A stretch of 64,000 bases of DNA from Campylobacterales bacterium. GTDB taxonomy: Bacteria > Campylobacterota > Campylobacteria > Campylobacterales > Sulfurimonadaceae. The first letter of the stretch is position 1; every line of letters starts with the position of its first letter. The notes beneath the pieces are model-generated. The model did not search any database and was not told where the DNA came from. It saw nothing but the letters and a program-made list of their open reading frames with translations. Shown in pieces: positions 19,155 to 27,992 of the stretch. The stretch is taken from positions 62,001 through 126,000 of the forward strand of contig JAFGVE010000005.1 of NCBI GenBank assembly GCA_016938175.1. Reading direction: 5' to 3'. The position numbers and the translations under genes were made by a program.

Positions 19155-19300
19155 CTATTTTTGTCCTCTTTTAGTTTTGACATAGTATTGTCTTTGTTAT
19201 TACGATTTGCTTAAGGGAAACTGATGTCACTTTTGGCTTAAGGATTGAGACAGAGTTGTATAATGTTATACTTTCATACTACGTTTAAGGAAATCAAATA

Positions 19301-19804
19301 ATGTGCAACTTTAATAAGCAAAATGAAGATACAAAAGCCTTCATACATCTTTTCATGAGTAAAGCGTCTCAGAGTATTGGCGGTACAAATTTTCTACTTG
19401 CGCTTATAGAAGCAATACGTGCCTATAAACCGCATCCATTAACACATAATAGTTCACAAATCGCTTCTAATAACTCGATAATTAAATGGAATAAAGTTGT
19501 ATTCAAAGACAAAGTAGATCTTATACACTCAATACTAGATGTTCATAGAAGTTCAGAAAATCCCGACTTTAATATTCTCAGTGAGACAAATAATAAAAAG
19601 AAGAAGAACATAGTAAATATGATACGTGCACTCACACCTATAGAGTTTGTTGTCACACCCCAAAATCATCATGATGGAGGTGGCTTTAGTTTTAAAGTTT
19701 TTGACAGAGTTGAAGAAGATTTTGTAAGCTTTAACCCAGTATTTGTAGCAATGTTTTTCTGCTCTACTGAATTTACAAAAAAAGCACTCAAGTATACACC
19801 ATAA
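19301..19804 (+). CDS. Hypothetical protein, 167 residues
   Basis: Not recognised. It starts at an ATG preceded by AAGGAAAT, and no signal peptide or membrane segment is visible. The first half is helical (FIHLFMSKASQS and following), with a lysine-rich KKKKN segment near residue 101 and a glycine-rich NHHDGGGFSF stretch near residue 123. It stands alone, divergent from nifS across a 161-base promoter gap and convergent with the frameshifted lipoprotein gene, two bases apart. A cytoplasmic protein of limited distribution is likely. Confidence 0.6.
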   Translation: MCNFNKQNEDTKAFIHLFMSKASQSIGGTNFLLALIEAIRAYKPHPLTHNSSQIASNNSIIKWNKVVFKDKVDLIHSILDVHRSSENPDFNILSETNNKKKKNIVNMIRALTPIEFVVTPQNHHDGGGFSFKVFDRVEEDFVSFNPVFVAMFFCSTEFTKKALKYTP

Positions 19805-19806
19805 GC

Positions 19807-20563
19807 CTAGTCATCCCATCCGTCTTTTATGTAGAGGCTATCAAGCACCCTTTGACTTTGTTTTAGTAAGTCTTCGTAGGAGTACTCTTTTGCTAATGCT
19901 TCTAGTTCTTTTGGGAGAGTTGGGGATTTGGTATATGTGAAAATGATAACAACATTTTTAACTATTGTTCTTTCTGGATTGAATTTGTAACAATCATAAG
20001 TTTTCATTTTAACGCCTCTTGGAGTATACTCTTCGAAAACTAAACATTGATAATTTTCTTTTCCTAATGTCTCTAAATGGGCGTTTATATAATACACTCG
20101 TCCATTTTTTTCTTTACCTTGTTGATATTTTTCGTGAATATATTTTTCATTTCCTCTTTCAATCTCTCTCTCGATCAGTATATGGGTATACTGTTGTGAT
20201 AAAATGCACGTCATAAGATACATAGTCAAATAAGCCTCTAGTCCTATTCCCTTTATTATCTAATTTATATTTGTTAAGAGTATACACGCTATAACTATCG
20301 CGACTTGTCATTATTCCCCATAGTTGATTATTTGTAAAATCTTCCTCTTTAAACTCAGGAAATTTTGAACAAAATTTATCTCTAAAACACCGAATATTAT
20401 CTTGATATTTAAGAGATGGATAATAAAATGGCATAGGTAAATTCATAAATCCCTTTCCTTGCATATGCATTTGTTCTTCATTTTCATACATAGTTAACGG
20501 TTGTGATGTACATCCACTTACTAAAAAAATCAATACAATAATTAAAATAGATAATTTTTTCAT
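19807..20563 (-). pseudogene. Frameshifted lipoprotein gene
   Basis: Two overlapping reading frames make one gene. The 5' part, from ATG 20563, is a lipoprotein with signal and Cys (LIFLVSGC) and runs to a stop at 20159. The 3' part continues in the next frame to 19807 (ending DSLYIKDGWDD). Adding one extra TC unit at the (TC)5 tract at 20163-20172 joins them smoothly as VYPYTDREREIERGNEKY, about 250 residues. Its C-terminal section resembles the neighbour at 20615-21271 (a Cys-Tyr pair followed by a hydrophobic strand), so the two may be paralogs. Function unknown. Confidence 0.7.
20163..20172. repeat. (TC)5 dinucleotide tract at the frameshift point
   Basis: Ten bases of tctctctctc (GA repeats in the gene's direction). 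One more repeat unit would restore the reading frame of the lipoprotein gene, so slippage here explains the break. Confidence 0.8.
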
Positions 20564-20614
20564 TACTTCCAAGGAGACAACTTAATAGGAGTTATTGTAA
20601 TGCTTTGAAGCATT

Positions 20615-21271
20615 TTAGGAATAATTTCTTTGTTGAAACAAGTCCCTATCATTTTGTGTATTTGGATAAGCAAATCTTGTAATCAAAAATACATCTTTTT
20701 CTAATCTTTTTGCATAACAAATTGCTTCTAGAGGTTGAAACTGCTCATCTCGTTCCCATTTATGAACCTCTATATTATTGTCACATCTATATTTCACAAA
20801 TTTATTTATACTAGCTAACTCTAATCTTTTTTCATAAGATTGATTAATAATATTAAAATATTGGCGTAATCCTTTATCATAGGGTTTTTCATTTAATGTG
20901 AACATCATAAAAGTATACGAAAACGTATATTCATTATATGGAATTAATCCATAAGTTTCTGTAAAAGAACTTGAATCCCTTAAGCCTACAATCATATATT
21001 TACTAAAATATCCATTTTTAATTTCAAAGTATGGTTTTGCTCCTAAATACCTAATACTATATCCATCAAAATAAGTATCTTTCTTGAATTCTTGATATAT
21101 CTCATACGCTTTCAAAGATTTATTTTTATTCAATACTAGAGCAATATTCAAGGGGTCTTTATACAACTCATTATTCACTTGAACATATTCTGTTTTGGTC
21201 GCACATCCATTAAATAAGATAAGACTTATAAAAACTAATGCCATTGATAATATATCTTTACTCTGCCACAT
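20615..21271 (-). CDS. Hypothetical lipoprotein, 218 residues
   Basis: An exported lipoprotein of unknown function: signal segment followed by a lipobox (ILFNGC). The mature part is rich in Tyr, Phe and Asn, with strand-like segments and two Cys (KYRCDN and AICYAK). No known domain is recognised. It belongs to a run of small leftward lipoprotein genes, and its end resembles the C-terminal part of the frameshifted gene downstream. Base composition is more AT-rich than the housekeeping genes around it, which fits accessory DNA. Confidence 0.65.
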   Translation of the reverse strand: MWQSKDILSMALVFISLILFNGCATKTEYVQVNNELYKDPLNIALVLNKNKSLKAYEIYQEFKKDTYFDGYSIRYLGAKPYFEIKNGYFSKYMIVGLRDSSSFTETYGLIPYNEYTFSYTFMMFTLNEKPYDKGLRQYFNIINQSYEKRLELASINKFVKYRCDNNIEVHKWERDEQFQPLEAICYAKRLEKDVFLITRFAYPNTQNDRDLFQQRNYS

Positions 21272-21395
21272 TTACCTTTCCCTTTGAAGAATTTAATAAA
21301 TCATTTATGATTTGCTGGACATCAGACTTCTCAAATTGTGGACTATTATAAAGGGTATCGGTAATTTTACCTTCTGTCAGCATTTTAAAGACCAT
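21258..21395 (-). CDS. Small ORF or gene remnant (45 residues)
   Basis: An ATG at 21395 opens 45 codons ending at 21258 and overlapping the next gene's start by 14 bases. The product is helical (EKSDVQQIINDLLNSSKGK) with no signal peptide. It may be a short translated leader or the tail of a decayed gene. Little else can be said. Confidence 0.3.
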   Translation of the reverse strand: MVFKMLTEGKITDTLYNSPQFEKSDVQQIINDLLNSSKGKVNVAE

Positions 21396-21436
21396 GACTA
21401 TTAAAACTAACCTTGAATAGTGTTAATGTCTATTAG

Positions 21437-22204
21437 TTAATTTTTTTGTGATTTTTCTAACCAATAATTCATCTGTTCAAGATTGTTTTCTTCTTTATAA
21501 ACTTTAATTAGTTCTTGCATCGCCAAAGCATAATTTAGCTTCGCTGACCTAATATAAAATTCTTTTGCTATTTCATTATTTTTTTCCACACCTTCACCAT
21601 TTCTATACATTGCACCTAAATCGTATAAGGATGGAGGAAATTCAGCTGATGCTGCTTGAACAAACCAATAATGTGCATACTTATAGTTTTTTTCAATCCC
21701 ATCTCCATTTAGGTACATAAGTGCAAGTATATGTTGAGCAGGAACAAAATGTTTTTTTGCAGCATCTAAAAGTTCAGGGTAAGCTTCTTGAAACCTTTTT
21801 TGTTGTACCAATCCAATGGCCTTAGTCGTTTGAGCTTCCAAGTGGGAATCTTTTATTGAAAGTCCGCGTAACTGAAATGTATCAGTATCTACACCTTTTT
21901 TCCATGAGAAAATTGCAACGATCTCTCCACAATTTTTACATGCTTTATAATCACCTTTCATCATCGCCATCTGGTCTACAGAAGATTCAGAGGTTTTATA
22001 AAAATATTTATACACTATTTTATCACCAAAAGACATCTGAGATATTGCTGGTTCACCTAGTATAAACTTCACGTCACTCATTGTACTTTTATATGCTTGT
22101 AAACTTGACATATTAGGTTTCGAACTACTATATCCAGGATTTATAATTGAACATCCGGATAAACCTAATAGAACAATTAATACACTTACTATATTTTTTT
22201 TCAT
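21437..22204 (-). CDS. Lipoprotein with BamE-like and Sel1-repeat regions
   Basis: A 255-residue lipoprotein with signal and lipobox LGLSGC. Residues 35-125 resemble the SmpA/BamE-type fold (TMSDVKFILGEP, then FGDKIVYKYFY) and include a CxxC pair (ACKNCGE). From about residue 150 there are at least two Sel1-like repeats (ALMYLNGDGIEKNYKYAHYW and DLGAMYRNGEGVEKNNEIAK). Sel1 repeats bind proteins, so this could be a periplasmic scaffold. It is first of the small leftward lipoprotein group and divergent from leuC. Confidence 0.75.
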   Translation of the reverse strand: MKKNIVSVLIVLLGLSGCSIINPGYSSSKPNMSSLQAYKSTMSDVKFILGEPAISQMSFGDKIVYKYFYKTSESSVDQMAMMKGDYKACKNCGEIVAIFSWKKGVDTDTFQLRGLSIKDSHLEAQTTKAIGLVQQKRFQEAYPELLDAAKKHFVPAQHILALMYLNGDGIEKNYKYAHYWFVQAASAEFPPSLYDLGAMYRNGEGVEKNNEIAKEFYIRSAKLNYALAMQELIKVYKEENNLEQMNYWLEKSQKN

Positions 22205-22324
22205 CTTCTCGAGACTCCTTGAAGCATTAAATAAAACTAAAAAAAATATTTTGAGTTTTATTTAATTAATTTTTCGTATTATAACACATTAAAAAACAAA
22301 TATATAGCTTTCTATAAAATGTGC

Positions 22325-22330
22325 TATAAT
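22325..22330 (+). promoter_or_regulatory. -10 box of leuC (TATAAT)
   Basis: A perfect TATAAT in gtgcTATAATcgc, 37 bases before the leuC start at 22367 and upstream of its AAGAAGG ribosome site. Confidence 0.55.
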
Positions 22331-22366
22331 CGCGAAACTATTTACAGATATAAGAAGGTTCAGACT

Positions 22367-23626
22367 ATGGGTCAAACTATTACAGAAAAAATATTTTCTC
22401 AGCATGTTGGACATGCAGTCTATGCGGGTGAAATTATCCGTTCTGACATCGATATGGTTATCGGAAATGACATTACGACGCCTATATCTATCTCTCAATT
22501 TAACTTAAGTGGTGCAACAAAACTAGCAAATCCGGACGGTTTTTCTATTGTACTAGACCACTTTATTCCTGCAAAAGATATTGCTTCGGCAAACCAAGCA
22601 AAAATCTCTCGTGACTTTGCAAAAAAACATGCGATGAAACACTTTTTTGATGAAAAAGATATGGGGATTGAGCACGCACTTCTTCCAGAAAAAGGACTTG
22701 TAGTTCCTGGTGACGTTATCATAGGTGCAGATTCACACACTTGTACTCACGGTGCACTCGGAGCATTCTCAACGGGTATGGGTTCTACTGACCTTGCATT
22801 TGCAATGATTACAGGTGGTAACTGGTTTAAAGTTCCTGAAACTATAAAAGTAAATCTTAGCGGCAAGCCAGGAAAATATACTACAGGTAAAGATATCATC
22901 CTTGAAATTATTCGTATGATTGGCGTTGATGGAGCACTCTATAAAGCTCTAGAGTTTACAGGAAGTACAATTCCTCACCTTAGCATGGATGACAGATTTT
23001 CTATGTGTAACATGGCTATTGAAGCGGGTGCAAAAAATGGAATCGTTGCTTACGATGAAATAACAACTGAGTTTTTAAGTGACAAACCTCTTGCACGCGA
23101 GCCACGTATTCACTACTCAGATGAAGATGCTTCATACTGTATGGTACTTGATATAGATGTAGCTGCACTTGAGCCTGTTATTGCTTACCCATTTTTACCA
23201 TCAAATGGACATCCAGTATCACAAGCTGTAGAGGATAAAATTAAAATCAATCAAGCTTTCATCGGGTCATGTACTAATGGTCGTCTTTCAGACCTTAAAA
23301 CTGCTGCTGAAATTTTAGAAGGTAAAAGAGTACACGAAGATGTACGTCTTATAGTTACTCCAGGAACACAAAAAATTCTAAGAGAAGCTTACAAACTTGG
23401 ATATATGGACATTATCATTGATGCTGGCGGTGTTGTATCGAATCCAACATGTGGTGCATGTCTTGGTGGTTATATGGGTATTTTAGGTGATGATGAAGTT
23501 GCTATCTCTACAACAAACAGAAACTTTGTTGGACGTATGGGAAGCAGAAGCTCGAAAGTATACCTTGCAAACTCGGCTGTCGCAGCAATCTCAGCTATAA
23601 CTGGTTATATTACAGACCCTAGATAA
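22367..23626 (+). CDS. leuC: 3-isopropylmalate dehydratase large subunit
   Basis: A 419-residue aconitase-family protein that interconverts 2- and 3-isopropylmalate in leucine synthesis, together with LeuD. The [4Fe-4S] cysteines are in IGSCTNGRLSDL and NPTCGACLGGYMG, and GADSHTCTHGALGAFSTGMG is the family's substrate-binding stretch. The length matches the shorter LeuC form shared by archaea and Campylobacterota, which also overlaps with homoaconitase. Start: ATG 22367 with AAGAAGG upstream; a longer in-frame start lies in the -10 region. leuD is not adjacent; the next gene is ompA-like. Confidence 0.93.
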   Translation: MGQTITEKIFSQHVGHAVYAGEIIRSDIDMVIGNDITTPISISQFNLSGATKLANPDGFSIVLDHFIPAKDIASANQAKISRDFAKKHAMKHFFDEKDMGIEHALLPEKGLVVPGDVIIGADSHTCTHGALGAFSTGMGSTDLAFAMITGGNWFKVPETIKVNLSGKPGKYTTGKDIILEIIRMIGVDGALYKALEFTGSTIPHLSMDDRFSMCNMAIEAGAKNGIVAYDEITTEFLSDKPLAREPRIHYSDEDASYCMVLDIDVAALEPVIAYPFLPSNGHPVSQAVEDKIKINQAFIGSCTNGRLSDLKTAAEILEGKRVHEDVRLIVTPGTQKILREAYKLGYMDIIIDAGGVVSNPTCGACLGGYMGILGDDEVAISTTNRNFVGRMGSRSSKVYLANSAVAAISAITGYITDPR

Positions 23627-23649
23627 TAAAAAACTCTTAAGGAACTAAA

Positions 23650-24816
23650 ATGAAAAGAAGTATACTCCTAACTACGCTTTTAACGGCTACGTTGACAATG
23701 GCAAGTGATTATAAATATGAAATTTCACCAATGATAGGTTATGACTTTACAGAAGCAAACCTCAACATCAAAGATGATAGCTATCCTGTTTTTGGTTTAG
23801 AAGCACAATTTAACTCAACTGACTCATCGTGGAGTCCAGAATTCTCACTCCTTTATTCACAAGGTGTTGACTATGTAAATGGTGGTAGCACTAAAGTTAT
23901 TCGTGGTGCCTTTAATGCTGTGCATACTTATGATGCCTATGAGAGCTTTATCCCATTTGCAAAAGTTGGTGCTGGTTATGAGAAAATCTCATCAGAAAAT
24001 ATTGACAATAAAAGCGGTTTCTTTTTAGACGCTGGTGCTGGTACAAAAGTACCATTTACAGATAATGTAGCACTTAAACTTGAAGCTATTTATCTTCCAA
24101 AACTATTTACTGACAATAGTGGTAGAGTTGATAATAACTTTATTTTTATGGCTGGTCTTACATTTTCTTTTGGCGAGCATGCACAAAAAGCTGCACCAAA
24201 AACACAAGAGAGTGCTCCAGTTGTTCAAGAAAGCACTCCGGAACCAGCAAAAGAGAGTGCTTCTGCCGCTGTTGTTGCAGCTCCGGTTGTAATAGATGGT
24301 GATGATGATAAAGATGGAGTAAAAAACTCTAAAGATAAATGTCCAAATAGTTTAGAAGGTATTGTAGTCGATATGAATGGATGTGATGCCGACAAAGATA
24401 AAGATGGCGTTTTAAACGAGAAAGACATTTGTCCAAACACACCACTTGGCGAAGCAGTAAATGATGATGGATGTCCAAAAACTGTTAATCTACACATCAA
24501 ATTTGAAAACAACTCTGCTGCTATAAAAGGGGAGTCTATGCCTCTCATGCAACAGTACGCAGATTTTCTTAATGCACACACAAATTATAAAGCCCACATA
24601 GTTGGTTATACAGACTCTAAAGGTAGTGAAACATACAACCAAAAGCTCTCTGAAAAACGTGCGAATGCAGTAGTTTTAGAACTTGAAAATAGAGGTGTGG
24701 CAAAAGGACAACTCAGTGCAAGTGGTAAAGGAGAGGCAAATCCAATTGCAGACAACAAAACTGCAGATGGACGTGCACAAAACAGACGTATAGAAGCACA
24801 GCTTACAAGAGAGTAG
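23650..24816 (+). CDS. OmpA-family outer-membrane protein with thrombospondin type-3 repeats
   Basis: A 388-residue outer-membrane protein. After a signal peptide comes an eight-strand-like beta-barrel (about residues 20-180) and a Pro/Glu/Ala linker. Calcium-binding type-3 thrombospondin repeats follow near residues 215-275 (DGDDDKDGVKNSKDKCPN and DADKDKDGVLNEKDICPN). The C-terminal OmpA domain (VGYTDSKGSETYNQKLSEKR, then GKGEANPIADN) binds peptidoglycan. It ties the outer membrane to the cell wall. The mobA ATG follows its stop directly, so the two genes are cotranscribed. Confidence 0.93.
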   Translation: MKRSILLTTLLTATLTMASDYKYEISPMIGYDFTEANLNIKDDSYPVFGLEAQFNSTDSSWSPEFSLLYSQGVDYVNGGSTKVIRGAFNAVHTYDAYESFIPFAKVGAGYEKISSENIDNKSGFFLDAGAGTKVPFTDNVALKLEAIYLPKLFTDNSGRVDNNFIFMAGLTFSFGEHAQKAAPKTQESAPVVQESTPEPAKESASAAVVAAPVVIDGDDDKDGVKNSKDKCPNSLEGIVVDMNGCDADKDKDGVLNEKDICPNTPLGEAVNDDGCPKTVNLHIKFENNSAAIKGESMPLMQQYADFLNAHTNYKAHIVGYTDSKGSETYNQKLSEKRANAVVLELENRGVAKGQLSASGKGEANPIADNKTADGRAQNRRIEAQLTRE

Positions 24817-25398
24817 ATGTTCTCTATTCCTTGCGTCATCTTCGCAGGTGGCAAAAGTTCTCGAATGGAAGAAGATAAAGCACTTCTTCCTTTTGGTGGA
24901 TATTCTACTTTAACAGAGTATCAGTATCAAAGACTCTCAAAAATTTTTAAAGATGTCTACATCTCAACAAAAACACCCGAAGAATTCCCTTTTAAAGCCT
25001 CCTTCATTGTTGATGCTCCTGAAGAAGATACACTCTACGCTCCTACCAATGGATTTATAAGTGCAATGCAGCATCTTCAAAGTGAAGCAATTTTTATTAT
25101 AAGTGTAGATACACCTTTTATAAGTAAAAATGAGATTACACAATTACTTCATGCAGATACAAGTACATGTGATGCGACTATTGCAAAAACACCAGATTCA
25201 ATTGAACCTATGTGTGGAGTTTATCACCTCTCACTCCTTCCGAAATTTCTTCAAATGAAAACAAACAATTCCCATAAACTAGGACAACTTCTCAAAAACT
25301 CACAGACTCACTATGTTACGTTTAATGAAAAAACTCCTTTCTTAAACCTCAATTATCCTCATGAATACCAAGAAGCACTTCGTCTACTTGATAGTTAA
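24817..25398 (+). CDS. mobA: Molybdenum cofactor guanylyltransferase
   Basis: A 193-residue nucleotidyltransferase that joins GMP to molybdopterin, giving the guanine-dinucleotide cofactor. The GTP-binding signature is [20 protein letters not shown] at residues 9-28, and the metal-binding ISVDTPFI lies near residue 95. It starts immediately after the ompA-like stop. It lies 46 bases upstream of moaC but a separate -10 box is seen before moaC. Molybdoenzymes that use the cofactor could include reductases elsewhere in the genome; SoxC-type enzymes usually use the form without the nucleotide. Confidence 0.93.
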   Translation: MFSIPCVIFAGGKSSRMEEDKALLPFGGYSTLTEYQYQRLSKIFKDVYISTKTPEEFPFKASFIVDAPEEDTLYAPTNGFISAMQHLQSEAIFIISVDTPFISKNEITQLLHADTSTCDATIAKTPDSIEPMCGVYHLSLLPKFLQMKTNNSHKLGQLLKNSQTHYVTFNEKTPFLNLNYPHEYQEALRLLDS

Positions 25399-25409
25399 CT
25401 CCTCTCTGC

Positions 25410-25415
25410 TATAAT
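25410..25415 (+). promoter_or_regulatory. -10 box of moaC (TATAAT)
   Basis: A perfect TATAAT in tgcTATAATata, 30 bases before the moaC start, with a GAGAGAG ribosome site in between. It suggests that moaC has its own promoter. Confidence 0.5.
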
Positions 25416-25444
25416 ATACTCTATTTATTTTCAAAAGAGAGAGT

Positions 25445-25915
25445 ATGCAACTCACACATTTAGATGAAAACCAAAGACCAAAAATGGTTGATGTCAGCGA
25501 CAAAAATCAAACAACACGTGTAGCTGTTGCGAGCGGTATTATTGAGATGTCGCAAGAAGCTTATGACAATGTTGTTAGCAATAACAATAAAAAAGGACCT
25601 GTTTTACAGACTGCTGTTATTGCCTCGATTATGGGTGTCAAACAGACAAGTAATCTTATTCCAATGTGCCATCCTTTAAACTTAAGTGGAATCAACTGTG
25701 ATGTAGAAGAGCTTCCTGAGTTACCAGGGTTTAAACTACAGGTTACAGCAAAGCTAACAGGGCAAACAGGTGTCGAAATGGAAGCGTTAACCGGTGTAAG
25801 TATTGGACTTTTGACAATCTACGATATGGTAAAAGCAATAGACAAAGGTATGATTATAAGGAATGTACAACTTGAAGCTAAATCTGGAGGAAAAAATGGA
25901 AATTATCAACGATAA
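25445..25915 (+). CDS. moaC: Cyclic pyranopterin monophosphate synthase
   Basis: A 156-residue MoaC that makes cyclic pyranopterin monophosphate, an early step of molybdenum cofactor synthesis, working after MoaA. Characteristic segments are [15 protein letters not shown], the substrate-pocket [12 protein letters not shown] with its conserved Cys-His, and [19 protein letters not shown] with the catalytic Glu and Lys in the KAID that follows. Length matches the family. Its last 20 bases overlap the DUF493 gene. Being next to mobA it forms part of a small molybdenum cofactor cluster. Confidence 0.96.
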   Translation: MQLTHLDENQRPKMVDVSDKNQTTRVAVASGIIEMSQEAYDNVVSNNNKKGPVLQTAVIASIMGVKQTSNLIPMCHPLNLSGINCDVEELPELPGFKLQVTAKLTGQTGVEMEALTGVSIGLLTIYDMVKAIDKGMIIRNVQLEAKSGGKNGNYQR

Positions 25916-26165
25916 TGACAAAAAAGTTGTCATAAAGTATCCATGTAGCTGGTGCTACAAAGTTATAGCAACTGAACAAGCTGCCCTTGAAAAGGCTATC
26001 CGAGATGTTATAAGTGAAAGAGAGCATAAGCTAACACCTTCCAACAGCTCAAAAACTGGTAAATATACAAGTATGAATTTGGATTTACTTGTACATAACG
26101 AAGATGATAGAACATTTATTTATGAAGCATTAAAAAAACACCAAGATATTAAGATGGTACTCTAA
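25896..26165 (+). CDS. DUF493 (YbeD-like) protein
   Basis: An 89-residue cytoplasmic protein of the DUF493/YbeD family, with an ACT-like ferredoxin fold: [17 protein letters not shown], then a long variable loop and [16 protein letters not shown] at the end. Members are often near lipoate or molybdenum genes and may be small regulators; no biochemical role is established. The ATG at 25896 with GGAGG five bases upstream is preferred to an in-frame ATG at 25863, which lies deep in moaC. Confidence 0.82.
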   Translation: MEIINDNDKKVVIKYPCSWCYKVIATEQAALEKAIRDVISEREHKLTPSNSSKTGKYTSMNLDLLVHNEDDRTFIYEALKKHQDIKMVL

Positions 26166-26172
26166 GGAGCCT

Positions 26173-27213
26173 ATGATGAATGAAATACAGTTTAACGACA
26201 ACATCAGTAATTTATATAACCGAAGACTTAAAACTCTTGAAGAGAGAATTTCAACTTTAATGGCTGATGAGTCTGTTACAAAAAATGAACTCTCTTTAGG
26301 AGATATGAAAAGTTTGGCAACAACTGTTATAGAGATTGAAACTTCTATGTTGGAAAATGACGTGGAGATGCTACTAGCACAAAAAGAAGCCCTTGAGAGA
26401 GCATTGGAAAAAAAATCCGATGAGTTACAAAATAAAAAGTACGAAATTTTCAACATTATGGAAAAACAGCTTTCATCTGAACTTGCTCTCTCTAAACTGC
26501 ATCAGGTAAAACTTCAATCAATTGACCTCTATGAAATTTTAAGTGAGATAGTTGAATCAAGTATTATTACAGCACTTGAAAAAGAGAGAGATGTAGAGAT
26601 AAATGATTCTCTTGGTGAAGTCATTAAAGACATAACTTTTGAGTCTATAAAAGAAGGTTCTTTAAATACTATAAGAATTAGAAAAATACTTTCAACAATT
26701 CTTATTTCAGCTATAGATGTTGCAGAAGCAACACCGACTAAAGCTCAAGATATTTTACGTGCAACATTAAAGGGTATGCGTTGGGGGCTTGTACGCTCTA
26801 TTGATAGATTTAAACAACGTTTAGCATATATGCCCGTCGAAGCTAAACATATTCTTATAGAAGACTATGACACTATTATGGAAGATTTAAATCAAACAGA
26901 TACTTTATTCTCTCAAGTTATCACAACACAGGCATCGGAGAGCTCAAATGAAGTAAAAAAACTGCTCTTAGAACTTAACAAAGAGATGCATTATGATCTT
27001 GAAGAGCTTGTGCATATATCTAGAGAAGCTGCAGAAGCAATGAAAGAACGTTTTTCTGCCTTTGCAAGAGAAGCTGTTAAAAAAGCTGACTCAGCAATGC
27101 GATCACCAAAAGCACAGGAAGCAAAACGTATGGGTATTGAAGCCTGGGGTGTTGCAAAAGTAGCACTTGGGAACGCAATTAAAACTGCAAAAGATGTTAT
27201 AGATAAAAAATAG
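26173..27213 (+). CDS. Coiled-coil protein (DUF6781-like), 346 residues
   Basis: A cytoplasmic, highly charged protein without signal or membrane segments. The N-terminal 110 residues are heptad-like coiled coil (LLAQKEALERALEKKSDELQ). The C-terminal half carries the pattern KAQDILRATLKGMRWGLVRS, IDRFKQRLAYMPVEAKHIL and a KAD/KEA-rich tail, seen in DUF6781-type proteins of sulfur-oxidising bacteria. Function unknown. ATG at 26173 and 26176 are both possible; AAGGAG lies three or six bases upstream. It follows the DUF493 gene by seven bases. Confidence 0.7.
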   Translation: MMNEIQFNDNISNLYNRRLKTLEERISTLMADESVTKNELSLGDMKSLATTVIEIETSMLENDVEMLLAQKEALERALEKKSDELQNKKYEIFNIMEKQLSSELALSKLHQVKLQSIDLYEILSEIVESSIITALEKERDVEINDSLGEVIKDITFESIKEGSLNTIRIRKILSTILISAIDVAEATPTKAQDILRATLKGMRWGLVRSIDRFKQRLAYMPVEAKHILIEDYDTIMEDLNQTDTLFSQVITTQASESSNEVKKLLLELNKEMHYDLEELVHISREAAEAMKERFSAFAREAVKKADSAMRSPKAQEAKRMGIEAWGVAKVALGNAIKTAKDVIDKK

Positions 27214-27276
27214 AAGCTTAGTTTAAATTATAAATTATTATAATCACACAGTTTACAACATTTCAAGGAGAGAAGA

Positions 27277-27843
27277 ATGATACATCCAGCAACAGCACAT
27301 TTTGCGATTGTTTTGCCAATAGTGGCCTTAGTATTTGGACTGATTTATATGTTCACAAAAAGCGAAGGTATGTCAAAAATATCTTCTCGTCTTTTTGTAG
27401 CTGCTGCACTTGCAATGATAGGTGTTTGGTATACAGGTTCACAAGCAGGTCCTGAAGTTTATGATTATTTAAGTGAAGCGGGTCAAGCAACACTCAGAGA
27501 TCATAAAGAGTTAGGAGAACTTCTTGCAATTGCAATGGGAATTATTGCTCTTATAAAGTTTGCAGGTTGTCAAATGAAGAAATTTGCAATAGAAGCTTTA
27601 GCTGTTCTTTTACTTTTAGGAGCTACTGGAGCTACTCTTTACCAAGGAAAACTTGGAGGAGAAGTAACTTATAACTTTGGTATGCCATTTAAAGCATACA
27701 TGATGGAAGATTCACTAAATGAAGCCGTAAAAGCAGCTGAAGAAGAAGACAGTGATGAAGCTAAAGTAACCGTATACGAAGATGCAATTGATGAAATTAA
27801 AGCTTTCTCTGAAGAGCAAAATGCACTTTATGGTGAAAAATAG
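27277..27843 (+). CDS. DUF2231 membrane protein
   Basis: A 188-residue inner-membrane protein with four predicted membrane helices: FAIVLPIVALVFGLIYMF, LFVAAALAMIGVWY, LAIAMGIIALIKFAG and IEALAVLLLLGATGATL. The HPATAHFAIVLP start with its His pair is typical of DUF2231, where histidines may hold heme. The C-terminal tail is acidic (AAEEEDSDEAK). It lacks a clear partner; the next genes form a toxin-antitoxin pair. Ribosome site AAGGAGAG, eight bases before ATG. Confidence 0.82.
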   Translation: MIHPATAHFAIVLPIVALVFGLIYMFTKSEGMSKISSRLFVAAALAMIGVWYTGSQAGPEVYDYLSEAGQATLRDHKELGELLAIAMGIIALIKFAGCQMKKFAIEALAVLLLLGATGATLYQGKLGGEVTYNFGMPFKAYMMEDSLNEAVKAAEEEDSDEAKVTVYEDAIDEIKAFSEEQNALYGEK

Positions 27844-27851
27844 GAATTCTT

Positions 27852-27992
27852 TTGAATAAAATGGAAGAAAAAGTAAAAATACAGATAGAGCAAGAACTTA
27901 AAAAATACACTTCGGACTCTAAAGTTTTTAAAGATTACTTTACTTCTATGCAAGAGATTAGCTCCTGGCTTGACACAAAGAAAAGCTCATGA
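27852..27992 (+). CDS. Putative antitoxin, about 46 residues (TTG start; ATG at 27861)
   Basis: A short gene read as NKMEEKVKIQIEQELKKY and following, ending DTKKSS. Its TGA overlaps the toxin ATG (ATGA). The TTG at 27852 lies six bases after AGGA; an ATG at 27861 gives 43 residues. It is charged and helical and sits where antitoxins of RelE/ParE pairs stand, upstream of and coupled to the toxin. Family cannot be named from so short a protein; a ribosome-site choice is unsure. No other role suggests itself. Confidence 0.55.
   Translation: MNKMEEKVKIQIEQELKKYTSDSKVFKDYFTSMQEISSWLDTKKSS

Noticed and set aside
19807..20229. A separate 140-residue gene with its own start
   Set aside because: Lacks a ribosome site and overlaps the lipoprotein frame; joined by one TC unit it becomes that gene's 3' part.
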